Shown one piece after another: positions 11,320 to 23,410 of a stretch of 64,000 nt of DNA (the first letter of the stretch is position 1; each line of letters starts with the position of its first letter). The notes under the pieces are model-generated. The model had not been told where the DNA came from, ran no database searches, and worked only from the letters and a program-made list of their open reading frames with translations. The position numbers and the translations under genes were made by a program. This DNA comes from Urophycis tenuis (lineage: Eukaryota; Chordata; Actinopteri; Gadiformes; Phycidae), in NCBI GenBank assembly GCA_036785325.1, contig JAXIVH010000010.1, forward strand, positions 1,361,163 through 1,425,162, written 5' to 3'.

Positions 11320-11337
11320 CTCTCTCTCTCTCTCACA

Positions 11338-11415
<78 letters not shown>

Positions 11416-11431
11416 CTCTCTCTCTCTCACA

Positions 11432-11462
<31 letters not shown>

Positions 11463-11463
11463 T
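11278..11463. repeat. (CA)n / (CT)n compound microsatellite
   Basis: (CA)n blocks are separated by two GAGTCTCTCTCTCTC segments, so a CA+CT block appears to have been duplicated. Confidence 0.95.
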
Positions 11464-11784
11464 CGAAACACCCAAGACCCTAATGCCAAGGACATGAGGT
11501 TGAACGAGTAATGAGGAAAGGAGGTGAACTGAGTGTTAACATCTCTCTGTAAATATTTCTCTAAGTCATTGTACTCCTGTACTGTATATTATTCGTAGTG
11601 GTGTGCTGCTGTGTTGGGCAGAGGAACCAGAGAATTCTTTGCTAAGCTGATGTGTTTCTTGGTGAGAGGACTTTGAGTCATGACGTGTATTTGTACTTCC
11701 TGTTGAAAGTAATTCACACGCCTCCACCTCATGTATTCACCTTAACAGAGCAGACATGAAGGTAACCGCTATTGTCTGGGGCGC
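11464..11784. other. unique DNA, no gene seen
   Basis: Short spacer between microsatellites; nothing assignable. Confidence 0.4.
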
Positions 11785-12094
11785 AGTGTGTGTGTGTGTG
11801 TGTGTGTTTGTTACAGTGTGGTGTGACAGACAGAACAGAGGAAAATAAGTGGGAGAGAGACAGATATTGAAAGTGTTTGACTGAATGTGTGTGAGTGAGT
11901 GAGTGTGTATGTGTTTGAGTGAGTGAGTGGGTTATTGAGTGAGTGTGTGTGTGTGTGTGTGTGTTTGAGTGGGTGAGTGAGTGTGTGTGTATTTGAGTGA
12001 GTGAGTGAGTGAGTGAGTGAGTGTGTGTGTGTGTTTGAGTGGGTGAGTGAGCGTGTATGTATTTGAGTGAGTGAGTGAGTGAGTGAGTGAGTGA

Positions 12095-12153
<59 letters not shown>

Positions 12154-12306
12154 AGTGGGTGAGTGAGTGTGTATGTATTTGAGTGAGTGAGTGGGTGAGT
12201 GAGTTAGTGAGTGTGTGTGTGTGTGTTTGAGTGGGTGAGTGAGCGTGTATGTATTTGAGTGAGTGAGTGAGTGAGTGAGTGAGTGAGTGAGTGAGTGAGT
12301 GAGTGA

Positions 12307-12367
<61 letters not shown>

Positions 12368-12462
12368 AGTGGGTGAGTGAGTGTGTATGTATTTGAGTGA
12401 GTGAGTGGGTGAGTGAGTGAGTTTGTGTGTTTGAGTGGGTGAGTTAGTGTGTGTTACTGAGA
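11785..12462. repeat. (GT)n / (GAGT)n compound array with higher-order structure
   Basis: Blocks of (GAGT)n, (GT)n and TTTGAGTGGGTGAGTGAG recur with GTGTATGTATTTGAGTGAG, giving a composite unit of roughly 60-130 bp repeated about five times. The 312-codon minus-strand ORF here is a repeat product. Confidence 0.95.
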
Positions 12463-13150
12463 GAGAGTCTGAGTAAGGGGACCACACGGAGTCAGTGTTT
12501 GGCCAACATTGCGTGGCGTGTATGAGAGGGAGAAAGACAGGAAGGAGAATGGGTAGCAGGGAGAACCTCTCTATATTCTGCTGGAAACGCTGCAGAATGC
12601 TGGTGTCAGTGTGGTCTAATTCAGTGGTTCTCACACTATTAAGACTCAGATGTTTAAAGTGCCCCATTCACCAGCACACAAGTGAAAACAGTTCCTACTG
12701 TGACTGCTGGCAACCACAAGGTCCTGTCAGCCAGGACCAGACCTCACCTCGGTCTGGTCCTGGGATTCACCGACTCAATCAATGAGATGAGTCTTCCCAA
12801 TGGACTCGGAGTGAGTCTGAGTCACGGGGTCATGGAGCATGTTAGAGTGTGAGTCAGCGCCCCCTGCAGGCCGAGCGGTGGCTGAGTCCTCTGTGATGTT
12901 ATGGATGGAGCCTGCAGGAGGCCTTCAGTGTGTGAGATAAGGCCTGTCTACGAGGTTCACAGCGGCTGATCCTTGAGTTGGACCACAGATGATGCCAAGG
13001 GGCTGTGATGTACTTCATTTGATTATTCTTTTGGATCACCAGTTGAGCTTCACTGGACCTTGCATCAAAAGGAGGGAAAACCACCAAATGTGTTTGGATT
13101 ATGAGAGGAAAAGACAGAGAATGCTGTGAGTTTTACCGACACAAAGAGCC
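12463..13150. other. unique DNA with a hAT-like TIR phrase
   Basis: No coding exon seen. CAGTGGTTCTCACACT at about 12622-12637 resembles a hAT transposon terminus, but no partner end or transposase is visible. Confidence 0.35.
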
Positions 13151-13250
13151 CCTTGTAGGTCAGCTGGTAGAGCACTTCACTGAGCCCAGTGAATGCTTCT
13201 TAGTTAATCAACACGGCAAAGGTCAGTGGTTCGATTTCCACTGTACTACT
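13151..13250 (+). mobile_element. tRNA-like (SINE-type) sequence
   Basis: A tRNA A-box-like phrase TAGGTCAGCTGGTAGAGCAC begins at about 13156, and a B-box-like GGTTCGATTTCC begins at 13228. The roughly 70-bp distance is too long for a normal tRNA without an intron or long arm, and the acceptor stem does not pair well. A tRNA-derived SINE head or tRNA pseudogene fits best. Confidence 0.45.
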
Positions 13251-13675
13251 GACACTAAAACCACCTAATCTTACCTGTTGACACAAAGGTGGGCATAAAC
13301 ACTCATACATGTGTTTTTATGTGTAAAATATATAAATTACATTTTGGGATTATATTCTATGATTACAAAATGAATTTCTAGCTCTGTGGTTTCCCTGCTG
13401 GTGGTTTGGTGGAGCCCAAAGTGACCTCTGACCCCAAACAGCATTCACCAGATGTAACCTGGAATGCTATTCAAAAAGTTGGTTTAAAAACAAATTAGCA
13501 AATTATTTTACTAATTGTGTTTCAGTTTAAAAAAAAGTGATCAAATCCAAAAGAAGTGAACCCAGAACCAGAACCTCAGAGTTCACATGAAGACCAGCAA
13601 GCTGCACCGCTCATGGGGGGAAATAACAAATTAAAACATTAAAACATCACATCCGCCCAGCATAGCCTCCAAGAC
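13251..13675. other. unique DNA, no gene seen
   Basis: AT-rich sequence following the tRNA-like element; it could be the body of a degraded SINE. Confidence 0.35.
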
Positions 13676-13679
13676 ACAC

Positions 13680-13772
<93 letters not shown>

Positions 13773-13800
13773 TCACATACACACACACACATACAGACAC
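13676..13800. repeat. (CA)n microsatellite running into an assembly gap
   Basis: At least 45 CA units, then mixed CA until the N run, so assembly probably failed on the repeat. Confidence 0.95.
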
Positions 13801-14000
13801 NNNNNNNNNNNNNNNNNNNNNNNNNNNNNNNNNNNNNNNNNNNNNNNNNNNNNNNNNNNNNNNNNNNNNNNNNNNNNNNNNNNNNNNNNNNNNNNNNNNN
13901 NNNNNNNNNNNNNNNNNNNNNNNNNNNNNNNNNNNNNNNNNNNNNNNNNNNNNNNNNNNNNNNNNNNNNNNNNNNNNNNNNNNNNNNNNNNNNNNNNNNN
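13801..14000. other. assembly gap (200 N)
   Basis: Exactly 200 unknown bases; the round length suggests an arbitrary gap size. True content is unknown. Confidence 0.99.
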
Positions 14001-14143
14001 GAAATGCATTTTGTTGGCATTAGATGATGCTGACATCAAACACACACTCACAACAGACCAGAGACTGTTCAGCCTTACAAAGGGCTGCACAACAGTAAAA
14101 CATGCCTGAATGATTAAAAGAGGTGCATGGAACAATGCATGAG

Positions 14144-14462
14144 CACACACACACGCACGCACACACACACGCACGCACACACGCACGCACGCACGCACGC
14201 ACGCACACACACACGCACGCACGCACGCACACACACACATGCACGCACGCACGCACACACACACATGCACGCACGCACACACGCATACTCACACACACAC
14301 ATACACATACTCACATACACACACACACACACATTCACACACGCACGCACGCACGCACACACACATACTCAGACACACACATACACATACTCACATACAC
14401 ACACACACACACTCACATACGCACGCACGCACGCACGCAGACACACACACACACACACACGC
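14144..14462. repeat. (CA)n / (GCAC)n compound microsatellite
   Basis: Alternating CA and GCAC tracts with ATACTCACACACACAC and ATACACATACTC phrases repeated two or three times, showing block duplication. Confidence 0.95.
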
Positions 14463-14760
14463 AGCAGCAGGCCTATGTGTGTCCCTGGGGGGACAGGACA
14501 CAGCATCACATGGTCTGTGGTCTCAGGGCATCAGTCAGCGAGATCTTAAACCCCATCAAGAACATCATTTATGTCCGAGGTATTTATGAATGCTGGCGTG
14601 CTCCCTGCGCCATATTGTCAAAAGAACGCTGGGGGGGAAAATACAAGTAAAATAAATGATATAAATACATGCGATGAACTGATATGGCAAAGACAGAGGA
14701 GGCTGACTGCAAGACAAAACAGTGCAGGAACGCGGGCTGTCTGGCCGCGGAGCCGCGGGT
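14463..14760. other. unique DNA, no gene seen
   Basis: Nothing assignable. Confidence 0.35.
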
Positions 14761-14762
14761 GG

Positions 14763-14862
14763 AGGAGAAGGGAGCTGATGGATGCAGGGTGGTGGAGAAG
14801 AAGGGAGCTGATGGATGCAGGGTGGTGGAGAAGAAGGGAGCTGATGGATGCAGGGTGGTGGC
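14763..14862. repeat. 33-bp tandem triplication
   Basis: Three copies contain GAGAAGAAGGGAGCTGATGG followed by ATGCAGGGTGGTG; the first lacks one AGA. Confidence 0.9.
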
Positions 14863-14951
14863 CGGCCTGCAGGGCTTGATGTTACGTTTGGCTCGCGAGA
14901 TGAGAGATTAAATCAAGTGCACGCTCATTTATAATCTTTAAGGTCTTTCCA

Positions 14952-14954
<3 letters not shown>

Positions 14955-15029
<75 letters not shown>

Positions 15030-15038
15030 TGTGCTGTG

Positions 15039-15078
<40 letters not shown>
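14955..15078. repeat. (GT)n microsatellite
   Basis: Long (GT)n with one GCTTGTGCT break, ending in a G-run. Confidence 0.95.
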
Positions 15079-15080
<2 letters not shown>

Positions 15081-15237
15081 GGGGGCGTGTGTGCATATGC
15101 TTCTGCATACATACTCCCCCTGACATCAGTTGAGGCATTCGAGTGACTGGCCCTTGAGCAAGGTGGAATCAAACCTAAAAGATTCCAATGACATTTCCCT
15201 GCGTTGTGTCTGCAGGGTCTCTGATGACAGAGCAGGC

Positions 15238-15283
15238 AGGGGAGGGGGGAGGGGGGGGGCGAGGAGGGGGGGGGGGGGGGGCT
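15238..15283. repeat. poly(G) tract
   Basis: Near-pure G with occasional A or C. A G-quadruplex-capable run on the plus strand. Confidence 0.85.
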
Positions 15284-15544
15284 AGAGCCCTGGTCAGGGA
15301 GGTGGGGGTGGGCTCCCTAACTCCCCACACATCATGGACCTGAAGGACCTCCTCAGGACCCTCCATCTTGTCTCACGTTGGAGGGATTCACATACAGGAT
15401 ATATGACTTCATGATACAAACCTCACTGGGTCTCATGTGACTGGAGGCCACTGGGCGCTGGTTCCATCGTTCCCAGTTCATTCTCTTCCATGTGAGAGCA
15501 GGTCTGGTCCCACGGGCTCCACGGAGCCTGCGGTCCTCATGGCT
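15284..15544. other. unique DNA, no gene seen
   Basis: Spacer without a recognisable gene. Confidence 0.35.
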
Positions 15545-16062
15545 TCACAGTCCCTCCAGCCCCTCTAGCCCCTCTAGCCCCTCTAGCCCCTCTAGCCCCT
15601 CCAGTCCCCTCCAGTCCCCTCCAGTCCCCTCTAGTCCCTCTAGCCCCTCTAGCCCCTCCAGTCCCTCCAGCCCCTCTAGCCCCTCCAGTCCCCTCCAGCC
15701 CCTCTAACCCCTCTAGCCCCTCCAGCCCCCTCTAGTCCCTCCAGCCCCTCTAGCCCCTCCAGTCCCTCTAGCCCCTCTAGCCCCTCCAGTCCCCTCCAGC
15801 CCCTCTAGCCCCTCCAGTCCCCTCTAGCCCCTCCAGTCCCCTCTAGTCCCTCCAGCCCCTCTAGCCCCTCCAGTCCCCTCCAGCCCCTCTAGCCCCTCCA
15901 GTCCCCTCCAGCCCCTCTAGCCCCTCTAGCCCCTCCAGTCCCCTCTAGCCCCTCCAGTCCCCTCTAGTCCCTCCAGCCCCTCTAGCCCCTCCAGTCCCCT
16001 CTAGCCCCTCCAGTCCCCTCTACTCCCTCCAGCCCCTCTAGCCCCTCCAGTCCCTCCAGAGC
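15545..16062. repeat. C-rich minisatellite, 9-11 bp unit
   Basis: CCCCTCCAGT and CCCCTCTAGC units alternate for about 520 bp. Length variation comes from one extra C. Confidence 0.95.
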
Positions 16063-16203
16063 GGCTCAACATGGAAGTCCACTCCAACCGGAACGGCCAT
16101 TGATCTCAGAAAACAATTCCACTTCCTCCTGTGGAACAGGAATTCTTCCCAGCGAGAAGCTAATGCCAGGGAAAGAAATGCCAGGGATGGAAACGGAAAG
16201 TGA

Positions 16204-16205
<2 letters not shown>

Positions 16206-16297
<92 letters not shown>

Positions 16298-16304
16298 GTG
16301 TGGT

Positions 16305-16382
<78 letters not shown>

Positions 16383-16403
16383 TTGCGAGTGTGTGCGTGT
16401 GCA

Positions 16404-16435
<32 letters not shown>

Positions 16436-16523
16436 ATTGCGAGTGTGTGTGTGTGTGTGTGCGTGTGCGTGTGCCTGTGCGTGTGCGTGTGTGTGTGTGT
16501 GTGTGATTGCGAGTGTGTGTGTG

Positions 16524-16569
<46 letters not shown>

Positions 16570-16570
16570 T
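16206..16570. repeat. (GT)n microsatellite with GATTGCGA punctuation
   Basis: (GT)n carries three copies of GTGATTGCGAGTGTG at about 60-70 bp spacing. Confidence 0.95.
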
Positions 16571-16611
16571 GGGCAGGGTGAAAGCAGAGGAGGAGGAGGA
16601 GATGAAGGAGA

Positions 16612-16762
16612 GTACAGGGAGAGAGAGAGTCTGAGAGAGAAAGAGCGAGAGAGAATGAGAGCGAGAGTCAGAGAGAAAGAGCAATTGTGAAAGGAAGAGT
16701 CAGAGTGAAAGTGAGAGTCAGAGAGAGAGAGCGACCAAGAGAGAGGAGAGAGTCAGAGAGAA

Positions 16763-16845
<83 letters not shown>

Positions 16846-16850
16846 AGAGA
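16612..16850. repeat. (GA)n microsatellite
   Basis: Imperfect GAGAGTCAGAGAGAAAG units, then about 75 bp of pure (GA)n. Confidence 0.94.
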
Positions 16851-16859
16851 GGGAGGGCC

Positions 16860-17117
16860 GAGGGGGAGGGGGAGAGGGGGAGGAAGCCTCTCTTGTCCCT
16901 GCTCCTCATGTCCCCCTCGTCGCTGAGCAGCAGTTGGTCTCGGGACGCAGAGCAGTCGGACCCCAGCAGACCCAGGGAGCAGCACCCGTCCACCGTGTCC
17001 TGACCCCGCGCAGAGCCTCGCTGCCGTCAGTGTGACCCCGACGCCTGGCCTTGACCTCTGACCGCCCGGCGTTGACCCCGGTCCCCGTGAAGGACCGGCT
17101 GGAGGACAGGACAGCAG
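16860..17117 (+). other. possible non-coding first exon of gja5 (5' UTR)
   Basis: GC-rich non-repetitive sequence ends in a good donor, GGACAGCAG then GTACGTCT, at 17117/17118. Connexin genes normally have a distant non-coding exon 1, and gja5 is the next plus-strand gene. Several TGACC half-sites lie at about 17030-17080. Exon status is inference from a donor and composition only; the left edge is arbitrary. Confidence 0.3.
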
Positions 17118-18515
17118 GTACGTCTCTCCACCGGCGCTGTGGCCCCGGGTTTGGACAGCAGAGACCAGGAGGAACCGTCCTTCTGAAGGGGAGAGTTGTT
17201 CTGTTACCTTCAACTTAACGTTGTCTTGGTGATGTGAGCTTTTAAGTGACATGTGATATCTGAATGGTAGTGGATGGGTGAGAGGGTCTTGTGTTTTGGA
17301 TTACTACGCATTAATGAATGCCCACATAACCCTCAGGACTGTGAGGATGCTTCACTGGGGATCTATTGTACTTCTATGACATCAAAGTTCAAGTTGTATT
17401 CCTCCGTGATCTATAATAACATGAGGGGTTGAAGAGTTTTGGAAAATAGATCAATTATTTCCCTGTGATGTCAGTCGTGATATTCACCAGTCAGCCGCCC
17501 ACACAAGGCCAGAGTGTGTCCGTTAGTTTCAGGAGCAGCTTCAAGCTTATTTTACTTCTTCTGCCTGAACCCCCCCCCCCCCCCAGAAGTCTACTGGTGA
17601 AACATCAGAGTGTCAGGATGTGTTGGTATGGGAGTGTGTCCATAGCGTTGCAAAACTGTTTTTTAAACGGTGATACAAAACAGAAGGGAGTTCACCAGAG
17701 ATGAGTTCATACATAAACATGGTTTTCTCCGTGTAAATGATCCAGCGATCCGATGGAGAAACAAATAATGTTCCATAGGTATTGGCTCGGGGCACAGCAG
17801 CATGCGGGCTAATCAGCTCTATTAATAAACACAATGGTTATCTGTAAACTCCCGCAGCCACCAGTTGTCAACCCTCCGGTTCTTTAATGCCCGCGGCTAA
17901 ACAATGGATCAGCCCCTGCGCTCTGTGTACAGCAGCGGGCAGCAGCCAGACTGCCTTGTAGGGTAGCAGGCCAGACACTGTGGGCACCAGCATGACCCCT
18001 CTGCCGAGCTCTGCTTTGTGTGGTAGAGGGGTGACATGGAGGGGTTACCCCAGGGTGTACCGCGGCTCAGCGTGACCCCGAGACTCCCTCCCGGAGCTCG
18101 CCCAGGGAACCCCGTTAGCACTGTACCCCAACACCATGGGGGGGCTCCTTTAAACACGGCCCTGTGCAGGGTTAAAGCACCTTGTGGAGATGGTTAGAGA
18201 CAATAGTCCACCATAGGTTTGAGGAGGACAGAGTTACTGCATCAGAGTTTGAAGAGACTTCACACTCCGCATCATACAGCACAACCCTTCAGTCCATTAA
18301 AGGGAAGAGTCACTGAGAAGCAGCAGGATGGTTAGGACACCAGCTGTTGAAGGTGCACACACAGACTGGTAGCAAAAGACAAAGCAGCCGTCTCCCTTCA
18401 CAGTAAGACGAACGCATTCTGTGAACAATCTGACATGCGGTCAATGAACATCAGACACTGAGAGTGTGATGCGCCTGAATGTAAGCACACAGAGCTGCAG
18501 CCGTCCTGACACATG
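17118..18515. other. unique DNA, no gene seen
   Basis: About 1.4 kb of mixed sequence with a short poly(C) at about 17570-17584. Small ORFs are unrecognised. Confidence 0.4.
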
Positions 18516-18519
18516 GGAC

Positions 18520-18999
18520 AGGAGTCACAGCAGAGTGTCTGCTGGGCAGGGAGAGAGTCACAGCACAGTGTCTGCAGGGCAGGGAGAGAGTCACAGCAGA
18601 GTGTCTGCAGGGCAGGGAGAGAGTCACAGCAGAGGGTCTGCAGGGCAGGGAGAGAGTCACAGCAGAGTGTCTGCTGGGCAGGGAGAGAGTCACAGCAGAG
18701 TGTCTGCAGGGCAGGGAGAGAGTCACAGCAGAGTGTCTGCAGGGCAGGGAGAGAGTCACAGCAGAGTGTCTGCAGGGCAGGGAGAGAGTCACAGCAGAGT
18801 GTCTGCAGGGCAGGGAGAGAGTCACAGCACAGTGTCTGCTGGGCAGGGAGAGAGTCATAGCAGAGTGTCTGCAGGGCAGGGAGAGAGTCACAGCAGAGTG
18901 TCTGCAGGGCAGGTAGAGAGTCACAGCACAGTGTCTGCAGGGCAGGGAGAGAGTCATAGCAGAGTGTCTGCAGGGCAGGGAGAGAGTCACAGCAGAGTC
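18520..18999. repeat. 33-bp minisatellite, about 14 copies
   Basis: Units contain GTCTGCAGGGCAGGGAGAGA followed by GTCACAGCAGAGT, with CTGCTGGGC, CACAGCACAG and CATAGCAG variants. The unit is a multiple of 3, so repetitive ORFs remain open on both strands. Confidence 0.95.
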
Positions 19000-19926
19000 A
19001 GTGCCGTGAGCTGGACTCGGTCAGGATATTTTGGTTCCAGAAGTCTTGGCAGAGCGTGGTTGAAGTGAGCCTGATAAAGACTGTCCAACACAGAGAAGGT
19101 ACAGAACAGGTGTTTCTGTTTGTTTGCTTTGTACTGTATATTCATAAAGCATTTGTGTTCACCACGTTATTTAGGCTGGGAAGCTGTAACCACAATTATG
19201 CCTTTTCATTTTCTTCCTACATAAATAATATTTGATGTCAACATTAAGATCAATAAATAAATAACATTAGATTAAATATAAGATTAACAGCAGCTTTTCC
19301 GAATTAATGTGCTTCATTTATAATTACTGATTACCATATGTTTGTTATATCAATAGTTATATAGTTTAAAATATAAAATATGTCAATGCTTTGAAGTTAT
19401 TATTACTTTCACTACTTTGTTGTTGTATACTTTAGTAGCTGGCAAGTACTCGGTAACATTTTAAAGGGGCCAGATCTTTAAGAGTTTGACCTATAGATGT
19501 GGTGTGGGTGGTCTCTCTGAGAGGCCCAGGAGATACGTTTGGTCTTCTACCTCTGGTCTTCTTTCACATACATAAAGCAAAGCACCATGAGGGGCTGACA
19601 CATCATTGAGCTCTCTAAATTCATTCAAAGTAAAAAAAAAAAATTTGCCTGAGATTCGGTGCTGAGATTGAAACAAAAATAAATCTTGCAAGCAGACATT
19701 GTTTGAACCCAGAGCCTTTCAGACCCGGTCCAGAACGGCTCCACTGTGCCATCACATACACACTCACTGCTTCATGAGGTCATTAGTGTACATATGCACC
19801 AATAAAAAGGTATAGCCAACACCTAAGTGGCCATGTGTTTATCATGACCTCTCCTAGGCTAATGGCAGCACATGGAGTGTGCACTTTGTCAAGCAGGGCT
19901 ATGCCTTGTCCTGAGAGCTACGCAGC
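19000..19926. other. AT-rich unique DNA, no gene seen
   Basis: About 900 bp, notably AT-rich at 19190-19440. No coding exon recognised. Confidence 0.4.
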
Positions 19927-19931
19927 ACACA

Positions 19932-19983
<52 letters not shown>

Positions 19984-19991
19984 CGGACGGA

Positions 19992-20084
<93 letters not shown>
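19927..20084. repeat. (GCAC)n then (CA)n microsatellite
   Basis: About 28 GCAC units with a GGAC double variant in the middle, followed by about 22 CA units. Confidence 0.96.
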
Positions 20085-20085
<1 letters not shown>

Positions 20086-20172
20086 ACATACAGGGTGTTT
20101 AAAGCTGCAACGCGTGCCGACTGATGCTCCTACACAGTGGGGTCACGGGGGTCAAAGGGGAGGTGGAGAGAA

Positions 20173-20219
20173 GGAGAGAGAGAGTGAGACAGACAGAGAG
20201 AGTGCGATAGACAGAGAAT

Positions 20220-20301
<82 letters not shown>

Positions 20302-20311
20302 ATGAGACAGA

Positions 20312-20357
<46 letters not shown>

Positions 20358-20367
20358 ATGAGACAGA

Positions 20368-20411
<44 letters not shown>
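20173..20411. repeat. (GA)n microsatellite with duplicated blocks
   Basis: (GA)n interrupted by GCGAGAGAGAGAATGAGACA segments, themselves duplicated at about 60-bp spacing. Confidence 0.95.
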
Positions 20412-20414
<3 letters not shown>

Positions 20415-21053
20415 GGTAAGGAAAGTGTCTGGCTTCATGTTTGAGGAACAATCAACGGAATTGAGATTAGAGTGCTCAAACCCAGCCAAATTGTCCTGCT
20501 TGACGGGGAAGCTGCGACAGATTGGCACTGGTTCTGATTCTATGAGCTGTGATCCACTGACCCTGGTGGTCCCAGAACAGCGACATGAATTAGTTTCTGT
20601 CTCCAGCAGAGTAGAGTCTGTTCAGTAGTGAAGCAATGAAGCAATGAAGTCATTTATGGAATATTTATTAAAGTAAGTTTTTTTGCTCTTTCCTCAAAAA
20701 TCTCATCTTCCAGCCTGTGATGTGTCTGCAGCATGTCATTATCTTAACACCTTCAGCTACAGCCCCATGAGGGGAAACACCAGAGTCCCTGTCCTGTGCA
20801 GACACATCCACACATCACCTCTCCCTGCTTCTCTTCTTCTAACCGAGAAGACCAGAACAAGATGAATGACCAGATGAGATGAAGTGGAAACAAAGGTGAT
20901 CCTTTGTGCCTTCTTGACGACAAAGTCGTTTGTTGCTTTGCTCGCCTCGTTCCTCTTCTCATGTGTTGATTCTTCAACTCGGGGGACAACCCATCCGAGT
21001 CGGCCCCCAACCTCCAGTCAACATGCCGAGTCTGCCGTTAAAACACAGACAAG
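20412..21053. other. unique DNA, no gene seen
   Basis: Mixed sequence; nothing assignable. Confidence 0.4.
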
Positions 21054-22601
21054 GGAGAGGAGACCAGGGAGAGACCAGGGAGAGACCAGGGAGAGTAGAG
21101 ACACACAGAGGAGACCAGGGAGAGACCAGGGAGAGTAGAGACACACAGAGGAGACCAGGGAGAGACCAGGGAGAGTAGAGACACACAGAGGAGACCAGGG
21201 AGAGACCAGGGAGAGACCAGGGAGAGTAGAGACACACAGAGGAGACCAGGGAGAGACCAGGGAGAGTAGAGACACACAGAGGAGACCAGGGAGAGACCAG
21301 GGAGAGACCAGGGAGAGTAGAGACACACAGAGGAGACCAGGGAGAGACCAGGGAGAGTAGAGACACACAGAGGAGACCAGGGAGAGACCAGGGAGAGACC
21401 AGGGAGAGTAGAGACACACAGAGGAGACCAGGGAGAGACCAGGGAGAGTAGAGACACACAGAGGAGACCAGGGAGAGACCAGGGAGAGTAGAGACACACA
21501 GAGGAGACCAGGGAGAGACACACAGAGGAGACCAGGGAGAGACCAGGGAGAGTAGAGACACACAGAGGAGACCAGGGAGAGACCAGGGAGAGACCAGGGA
21601 GAGACCAGGGAGAGTAGAGACACACAGAGGAGACCAGGGAGAGACCAGGGAGAGTAGAGACACACAGAGGAGACCAGGGAGAGACACACAGAGGAGACCA
21701 GGGAGAGACCAGGGAGAGTAGAGACACACAGAGGAGACCAGGGAGAGACCAGGGAGAGACCAGGGAGAGACCAGGGAGAGTAGAGACACACAGAGGAGAC
21801 CAGGGAGAGACCAGGGAGAGTAGAGACACACAGAGGAGACCAGGGAGAGACCAGGGAGAGACCAGGGAGAGTAGAGACACACAGAGGAGACCAGGGAGAG
21901 ACACACAGAGGAGACCAGGGAGAGACCAGGGAGAGTAGAGACACACAGAGGAGACCAGGGAGAGACCAGGGAGAGACCAGGGAGAGACCAGGGAGAGTAG
22001 AGACACACAGAGGAGACCAGGGAGAGACCAGGGAGAGTAGAGACACACAGAGGAGACCAGGGAGAGACCAGGGAGAGACCAGGGAGAGTAGAGACACACA
22101 GAGGAGACCAGGGAGAGACACACAGAGGAGACCAGGGAGAGACCAGGGAGAGTAGAGACACACAGAGGAGACCAGGGAGAGACCAGGGAGAGACCAGGGA
22201 GAGACCAGGGAGAGTAGAGACACACAGAGGAGACCAGGGAGAGACCAGGGAGAGTAGAGACACACAGAGGAGACCAGGGAGAGACCAGGGAGAGTAGAGA
22301 CACACAGAGGAGACCAGGGAGAGACACACAGAGGAGACCAGGGAGAGACCAGGGAGAGACCAGGGAGAGACCAGGGAGAGTAGAGACACACAGAGGAGAC
22401 CAGGGAGAGACCAGGGAGAGACCAGGGAGAGACCAGGGAGAGTAGAGACACACAGAGGAGACCAGGGAGAGACCAGGGAGAGTAGAGACACACAGAGGAG
22501 ACCAGGGAGAGACCAGGGAGAGTAGAGACACACAGAAGAGACCAAGGAGAGACCAGGGAGAGTAGAGACACACAGAGGAGACCAGGGAGAGACCAGGGAG
22601 A
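21054..22601. repeat. 1.5-kb higher-order minisatellite (11-bp GAGACCAGGGA plus linker)
   Basis: One to four copies of GAGACCAGGGA are followed by a linker GAGTAGAGACACACAGAG. The number of 11-bp modules between linkers varies, and some linkers are shortened to GAGACACACAGAG. Long ORFs of 528-569 codons on the minus strand are purely repetitive (Leu/Val/Ser/Pro/Trp) and are not genes. Confidence 0.96.
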
Positions 22602-23124
22602 GTACAGCCCACGGTGTGGGACACAGCGAGGACACCATCTCTCTCCTCTCTCCATCTCTACCTGTCTCTCCCCCTGACATCATCTCTCTCCTTGTCTCTC
22701 TCTTCCCATCTCTCCAAAAGCGAGGTCACGCTGCACGCTGGCCTGTCTCTGTGACAACCTAGTGACATCATACTTACATACATCGTACAGCTCTTCACCC
22801 TCAACCCTCCCAGTCACACCAGTTGACGTGACACCCGTTCCCACCTCCAGGGTGTCACCCTGTTGTTGTGAAGTGTCACCGCGTGACGTCATCACCAGAG
22901 CACGTGGCTGGGGATCTAAACAACATGGAGGAGGGCCTGTTCCTGCTCACCATGTCACCACTGATCTCCAGCAGAGACACACTCAAGTCTCTGGCCGGTA
23001 CTACTGCTCTCCAATAATGGCAACAAAATCTGGATCACTTTTTAGACACACTCATAAACCCACATACGTAAACACAGACAAGACACTTGCGCGGAAATCA
23101 ACGTCAGAGGAATGAGTCCTGAAT
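22602..23124. other. unique DNA, no gene seen
   Basis: No coding exon recognised. Confidence 0.4.
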
Positions 23125-23410
23125 GAGTCAGAGGTGGGCAATGCCCTGGTGACTGGCCTGGGGTCGCTGCCCTCCAGCAGGCCCTGGTGACTGGCCTGGG
23201 GTCGCTGCCCTCCAGCAGGCCCTGGTGACTGGCCTGGGGTCGCTGCCCTCCAGCAGGCCCTGGTGACTGGCCTGGGGTCGCTGCCCTCCAGCAGGCCCTG
23301 GTGACTGGCCTGGGGTCGCTGCCCTCCAGCAGGCCCTGGTGACTGGCCTGGGGTCGCTGCCCTCCAGCAGGCCCTGGTGACTGGCCTGGGGTCGCTGCCC
23401 TCCAGCAGGC
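23125..23410. repeat. 38-bp minisatellite, about 7 copies
   Basis: Units contain CCTGGTGACTGGCCTGGGGT then CGCTGCCCTCCAGCAGGC with almost no divergence, suggesting recent expansion. Confidence 0.95.

Noticed and set aside
18520..18999. Possible CRISPR-like regular repeats (also 23125-23410, 38650-39222)
   Set aside because: Units are directly adjacent without unique spacers, and the genome is vertebrate; these are minisatellites.
20974..22683. Minus-strand ORFs of 528-569 codons
   Set aside because: They are translations of an 11-bp-based minisatellite in all three frames, with pure Leu/Val/Ser/Pro/Trp repetition and no domain or splice signal.
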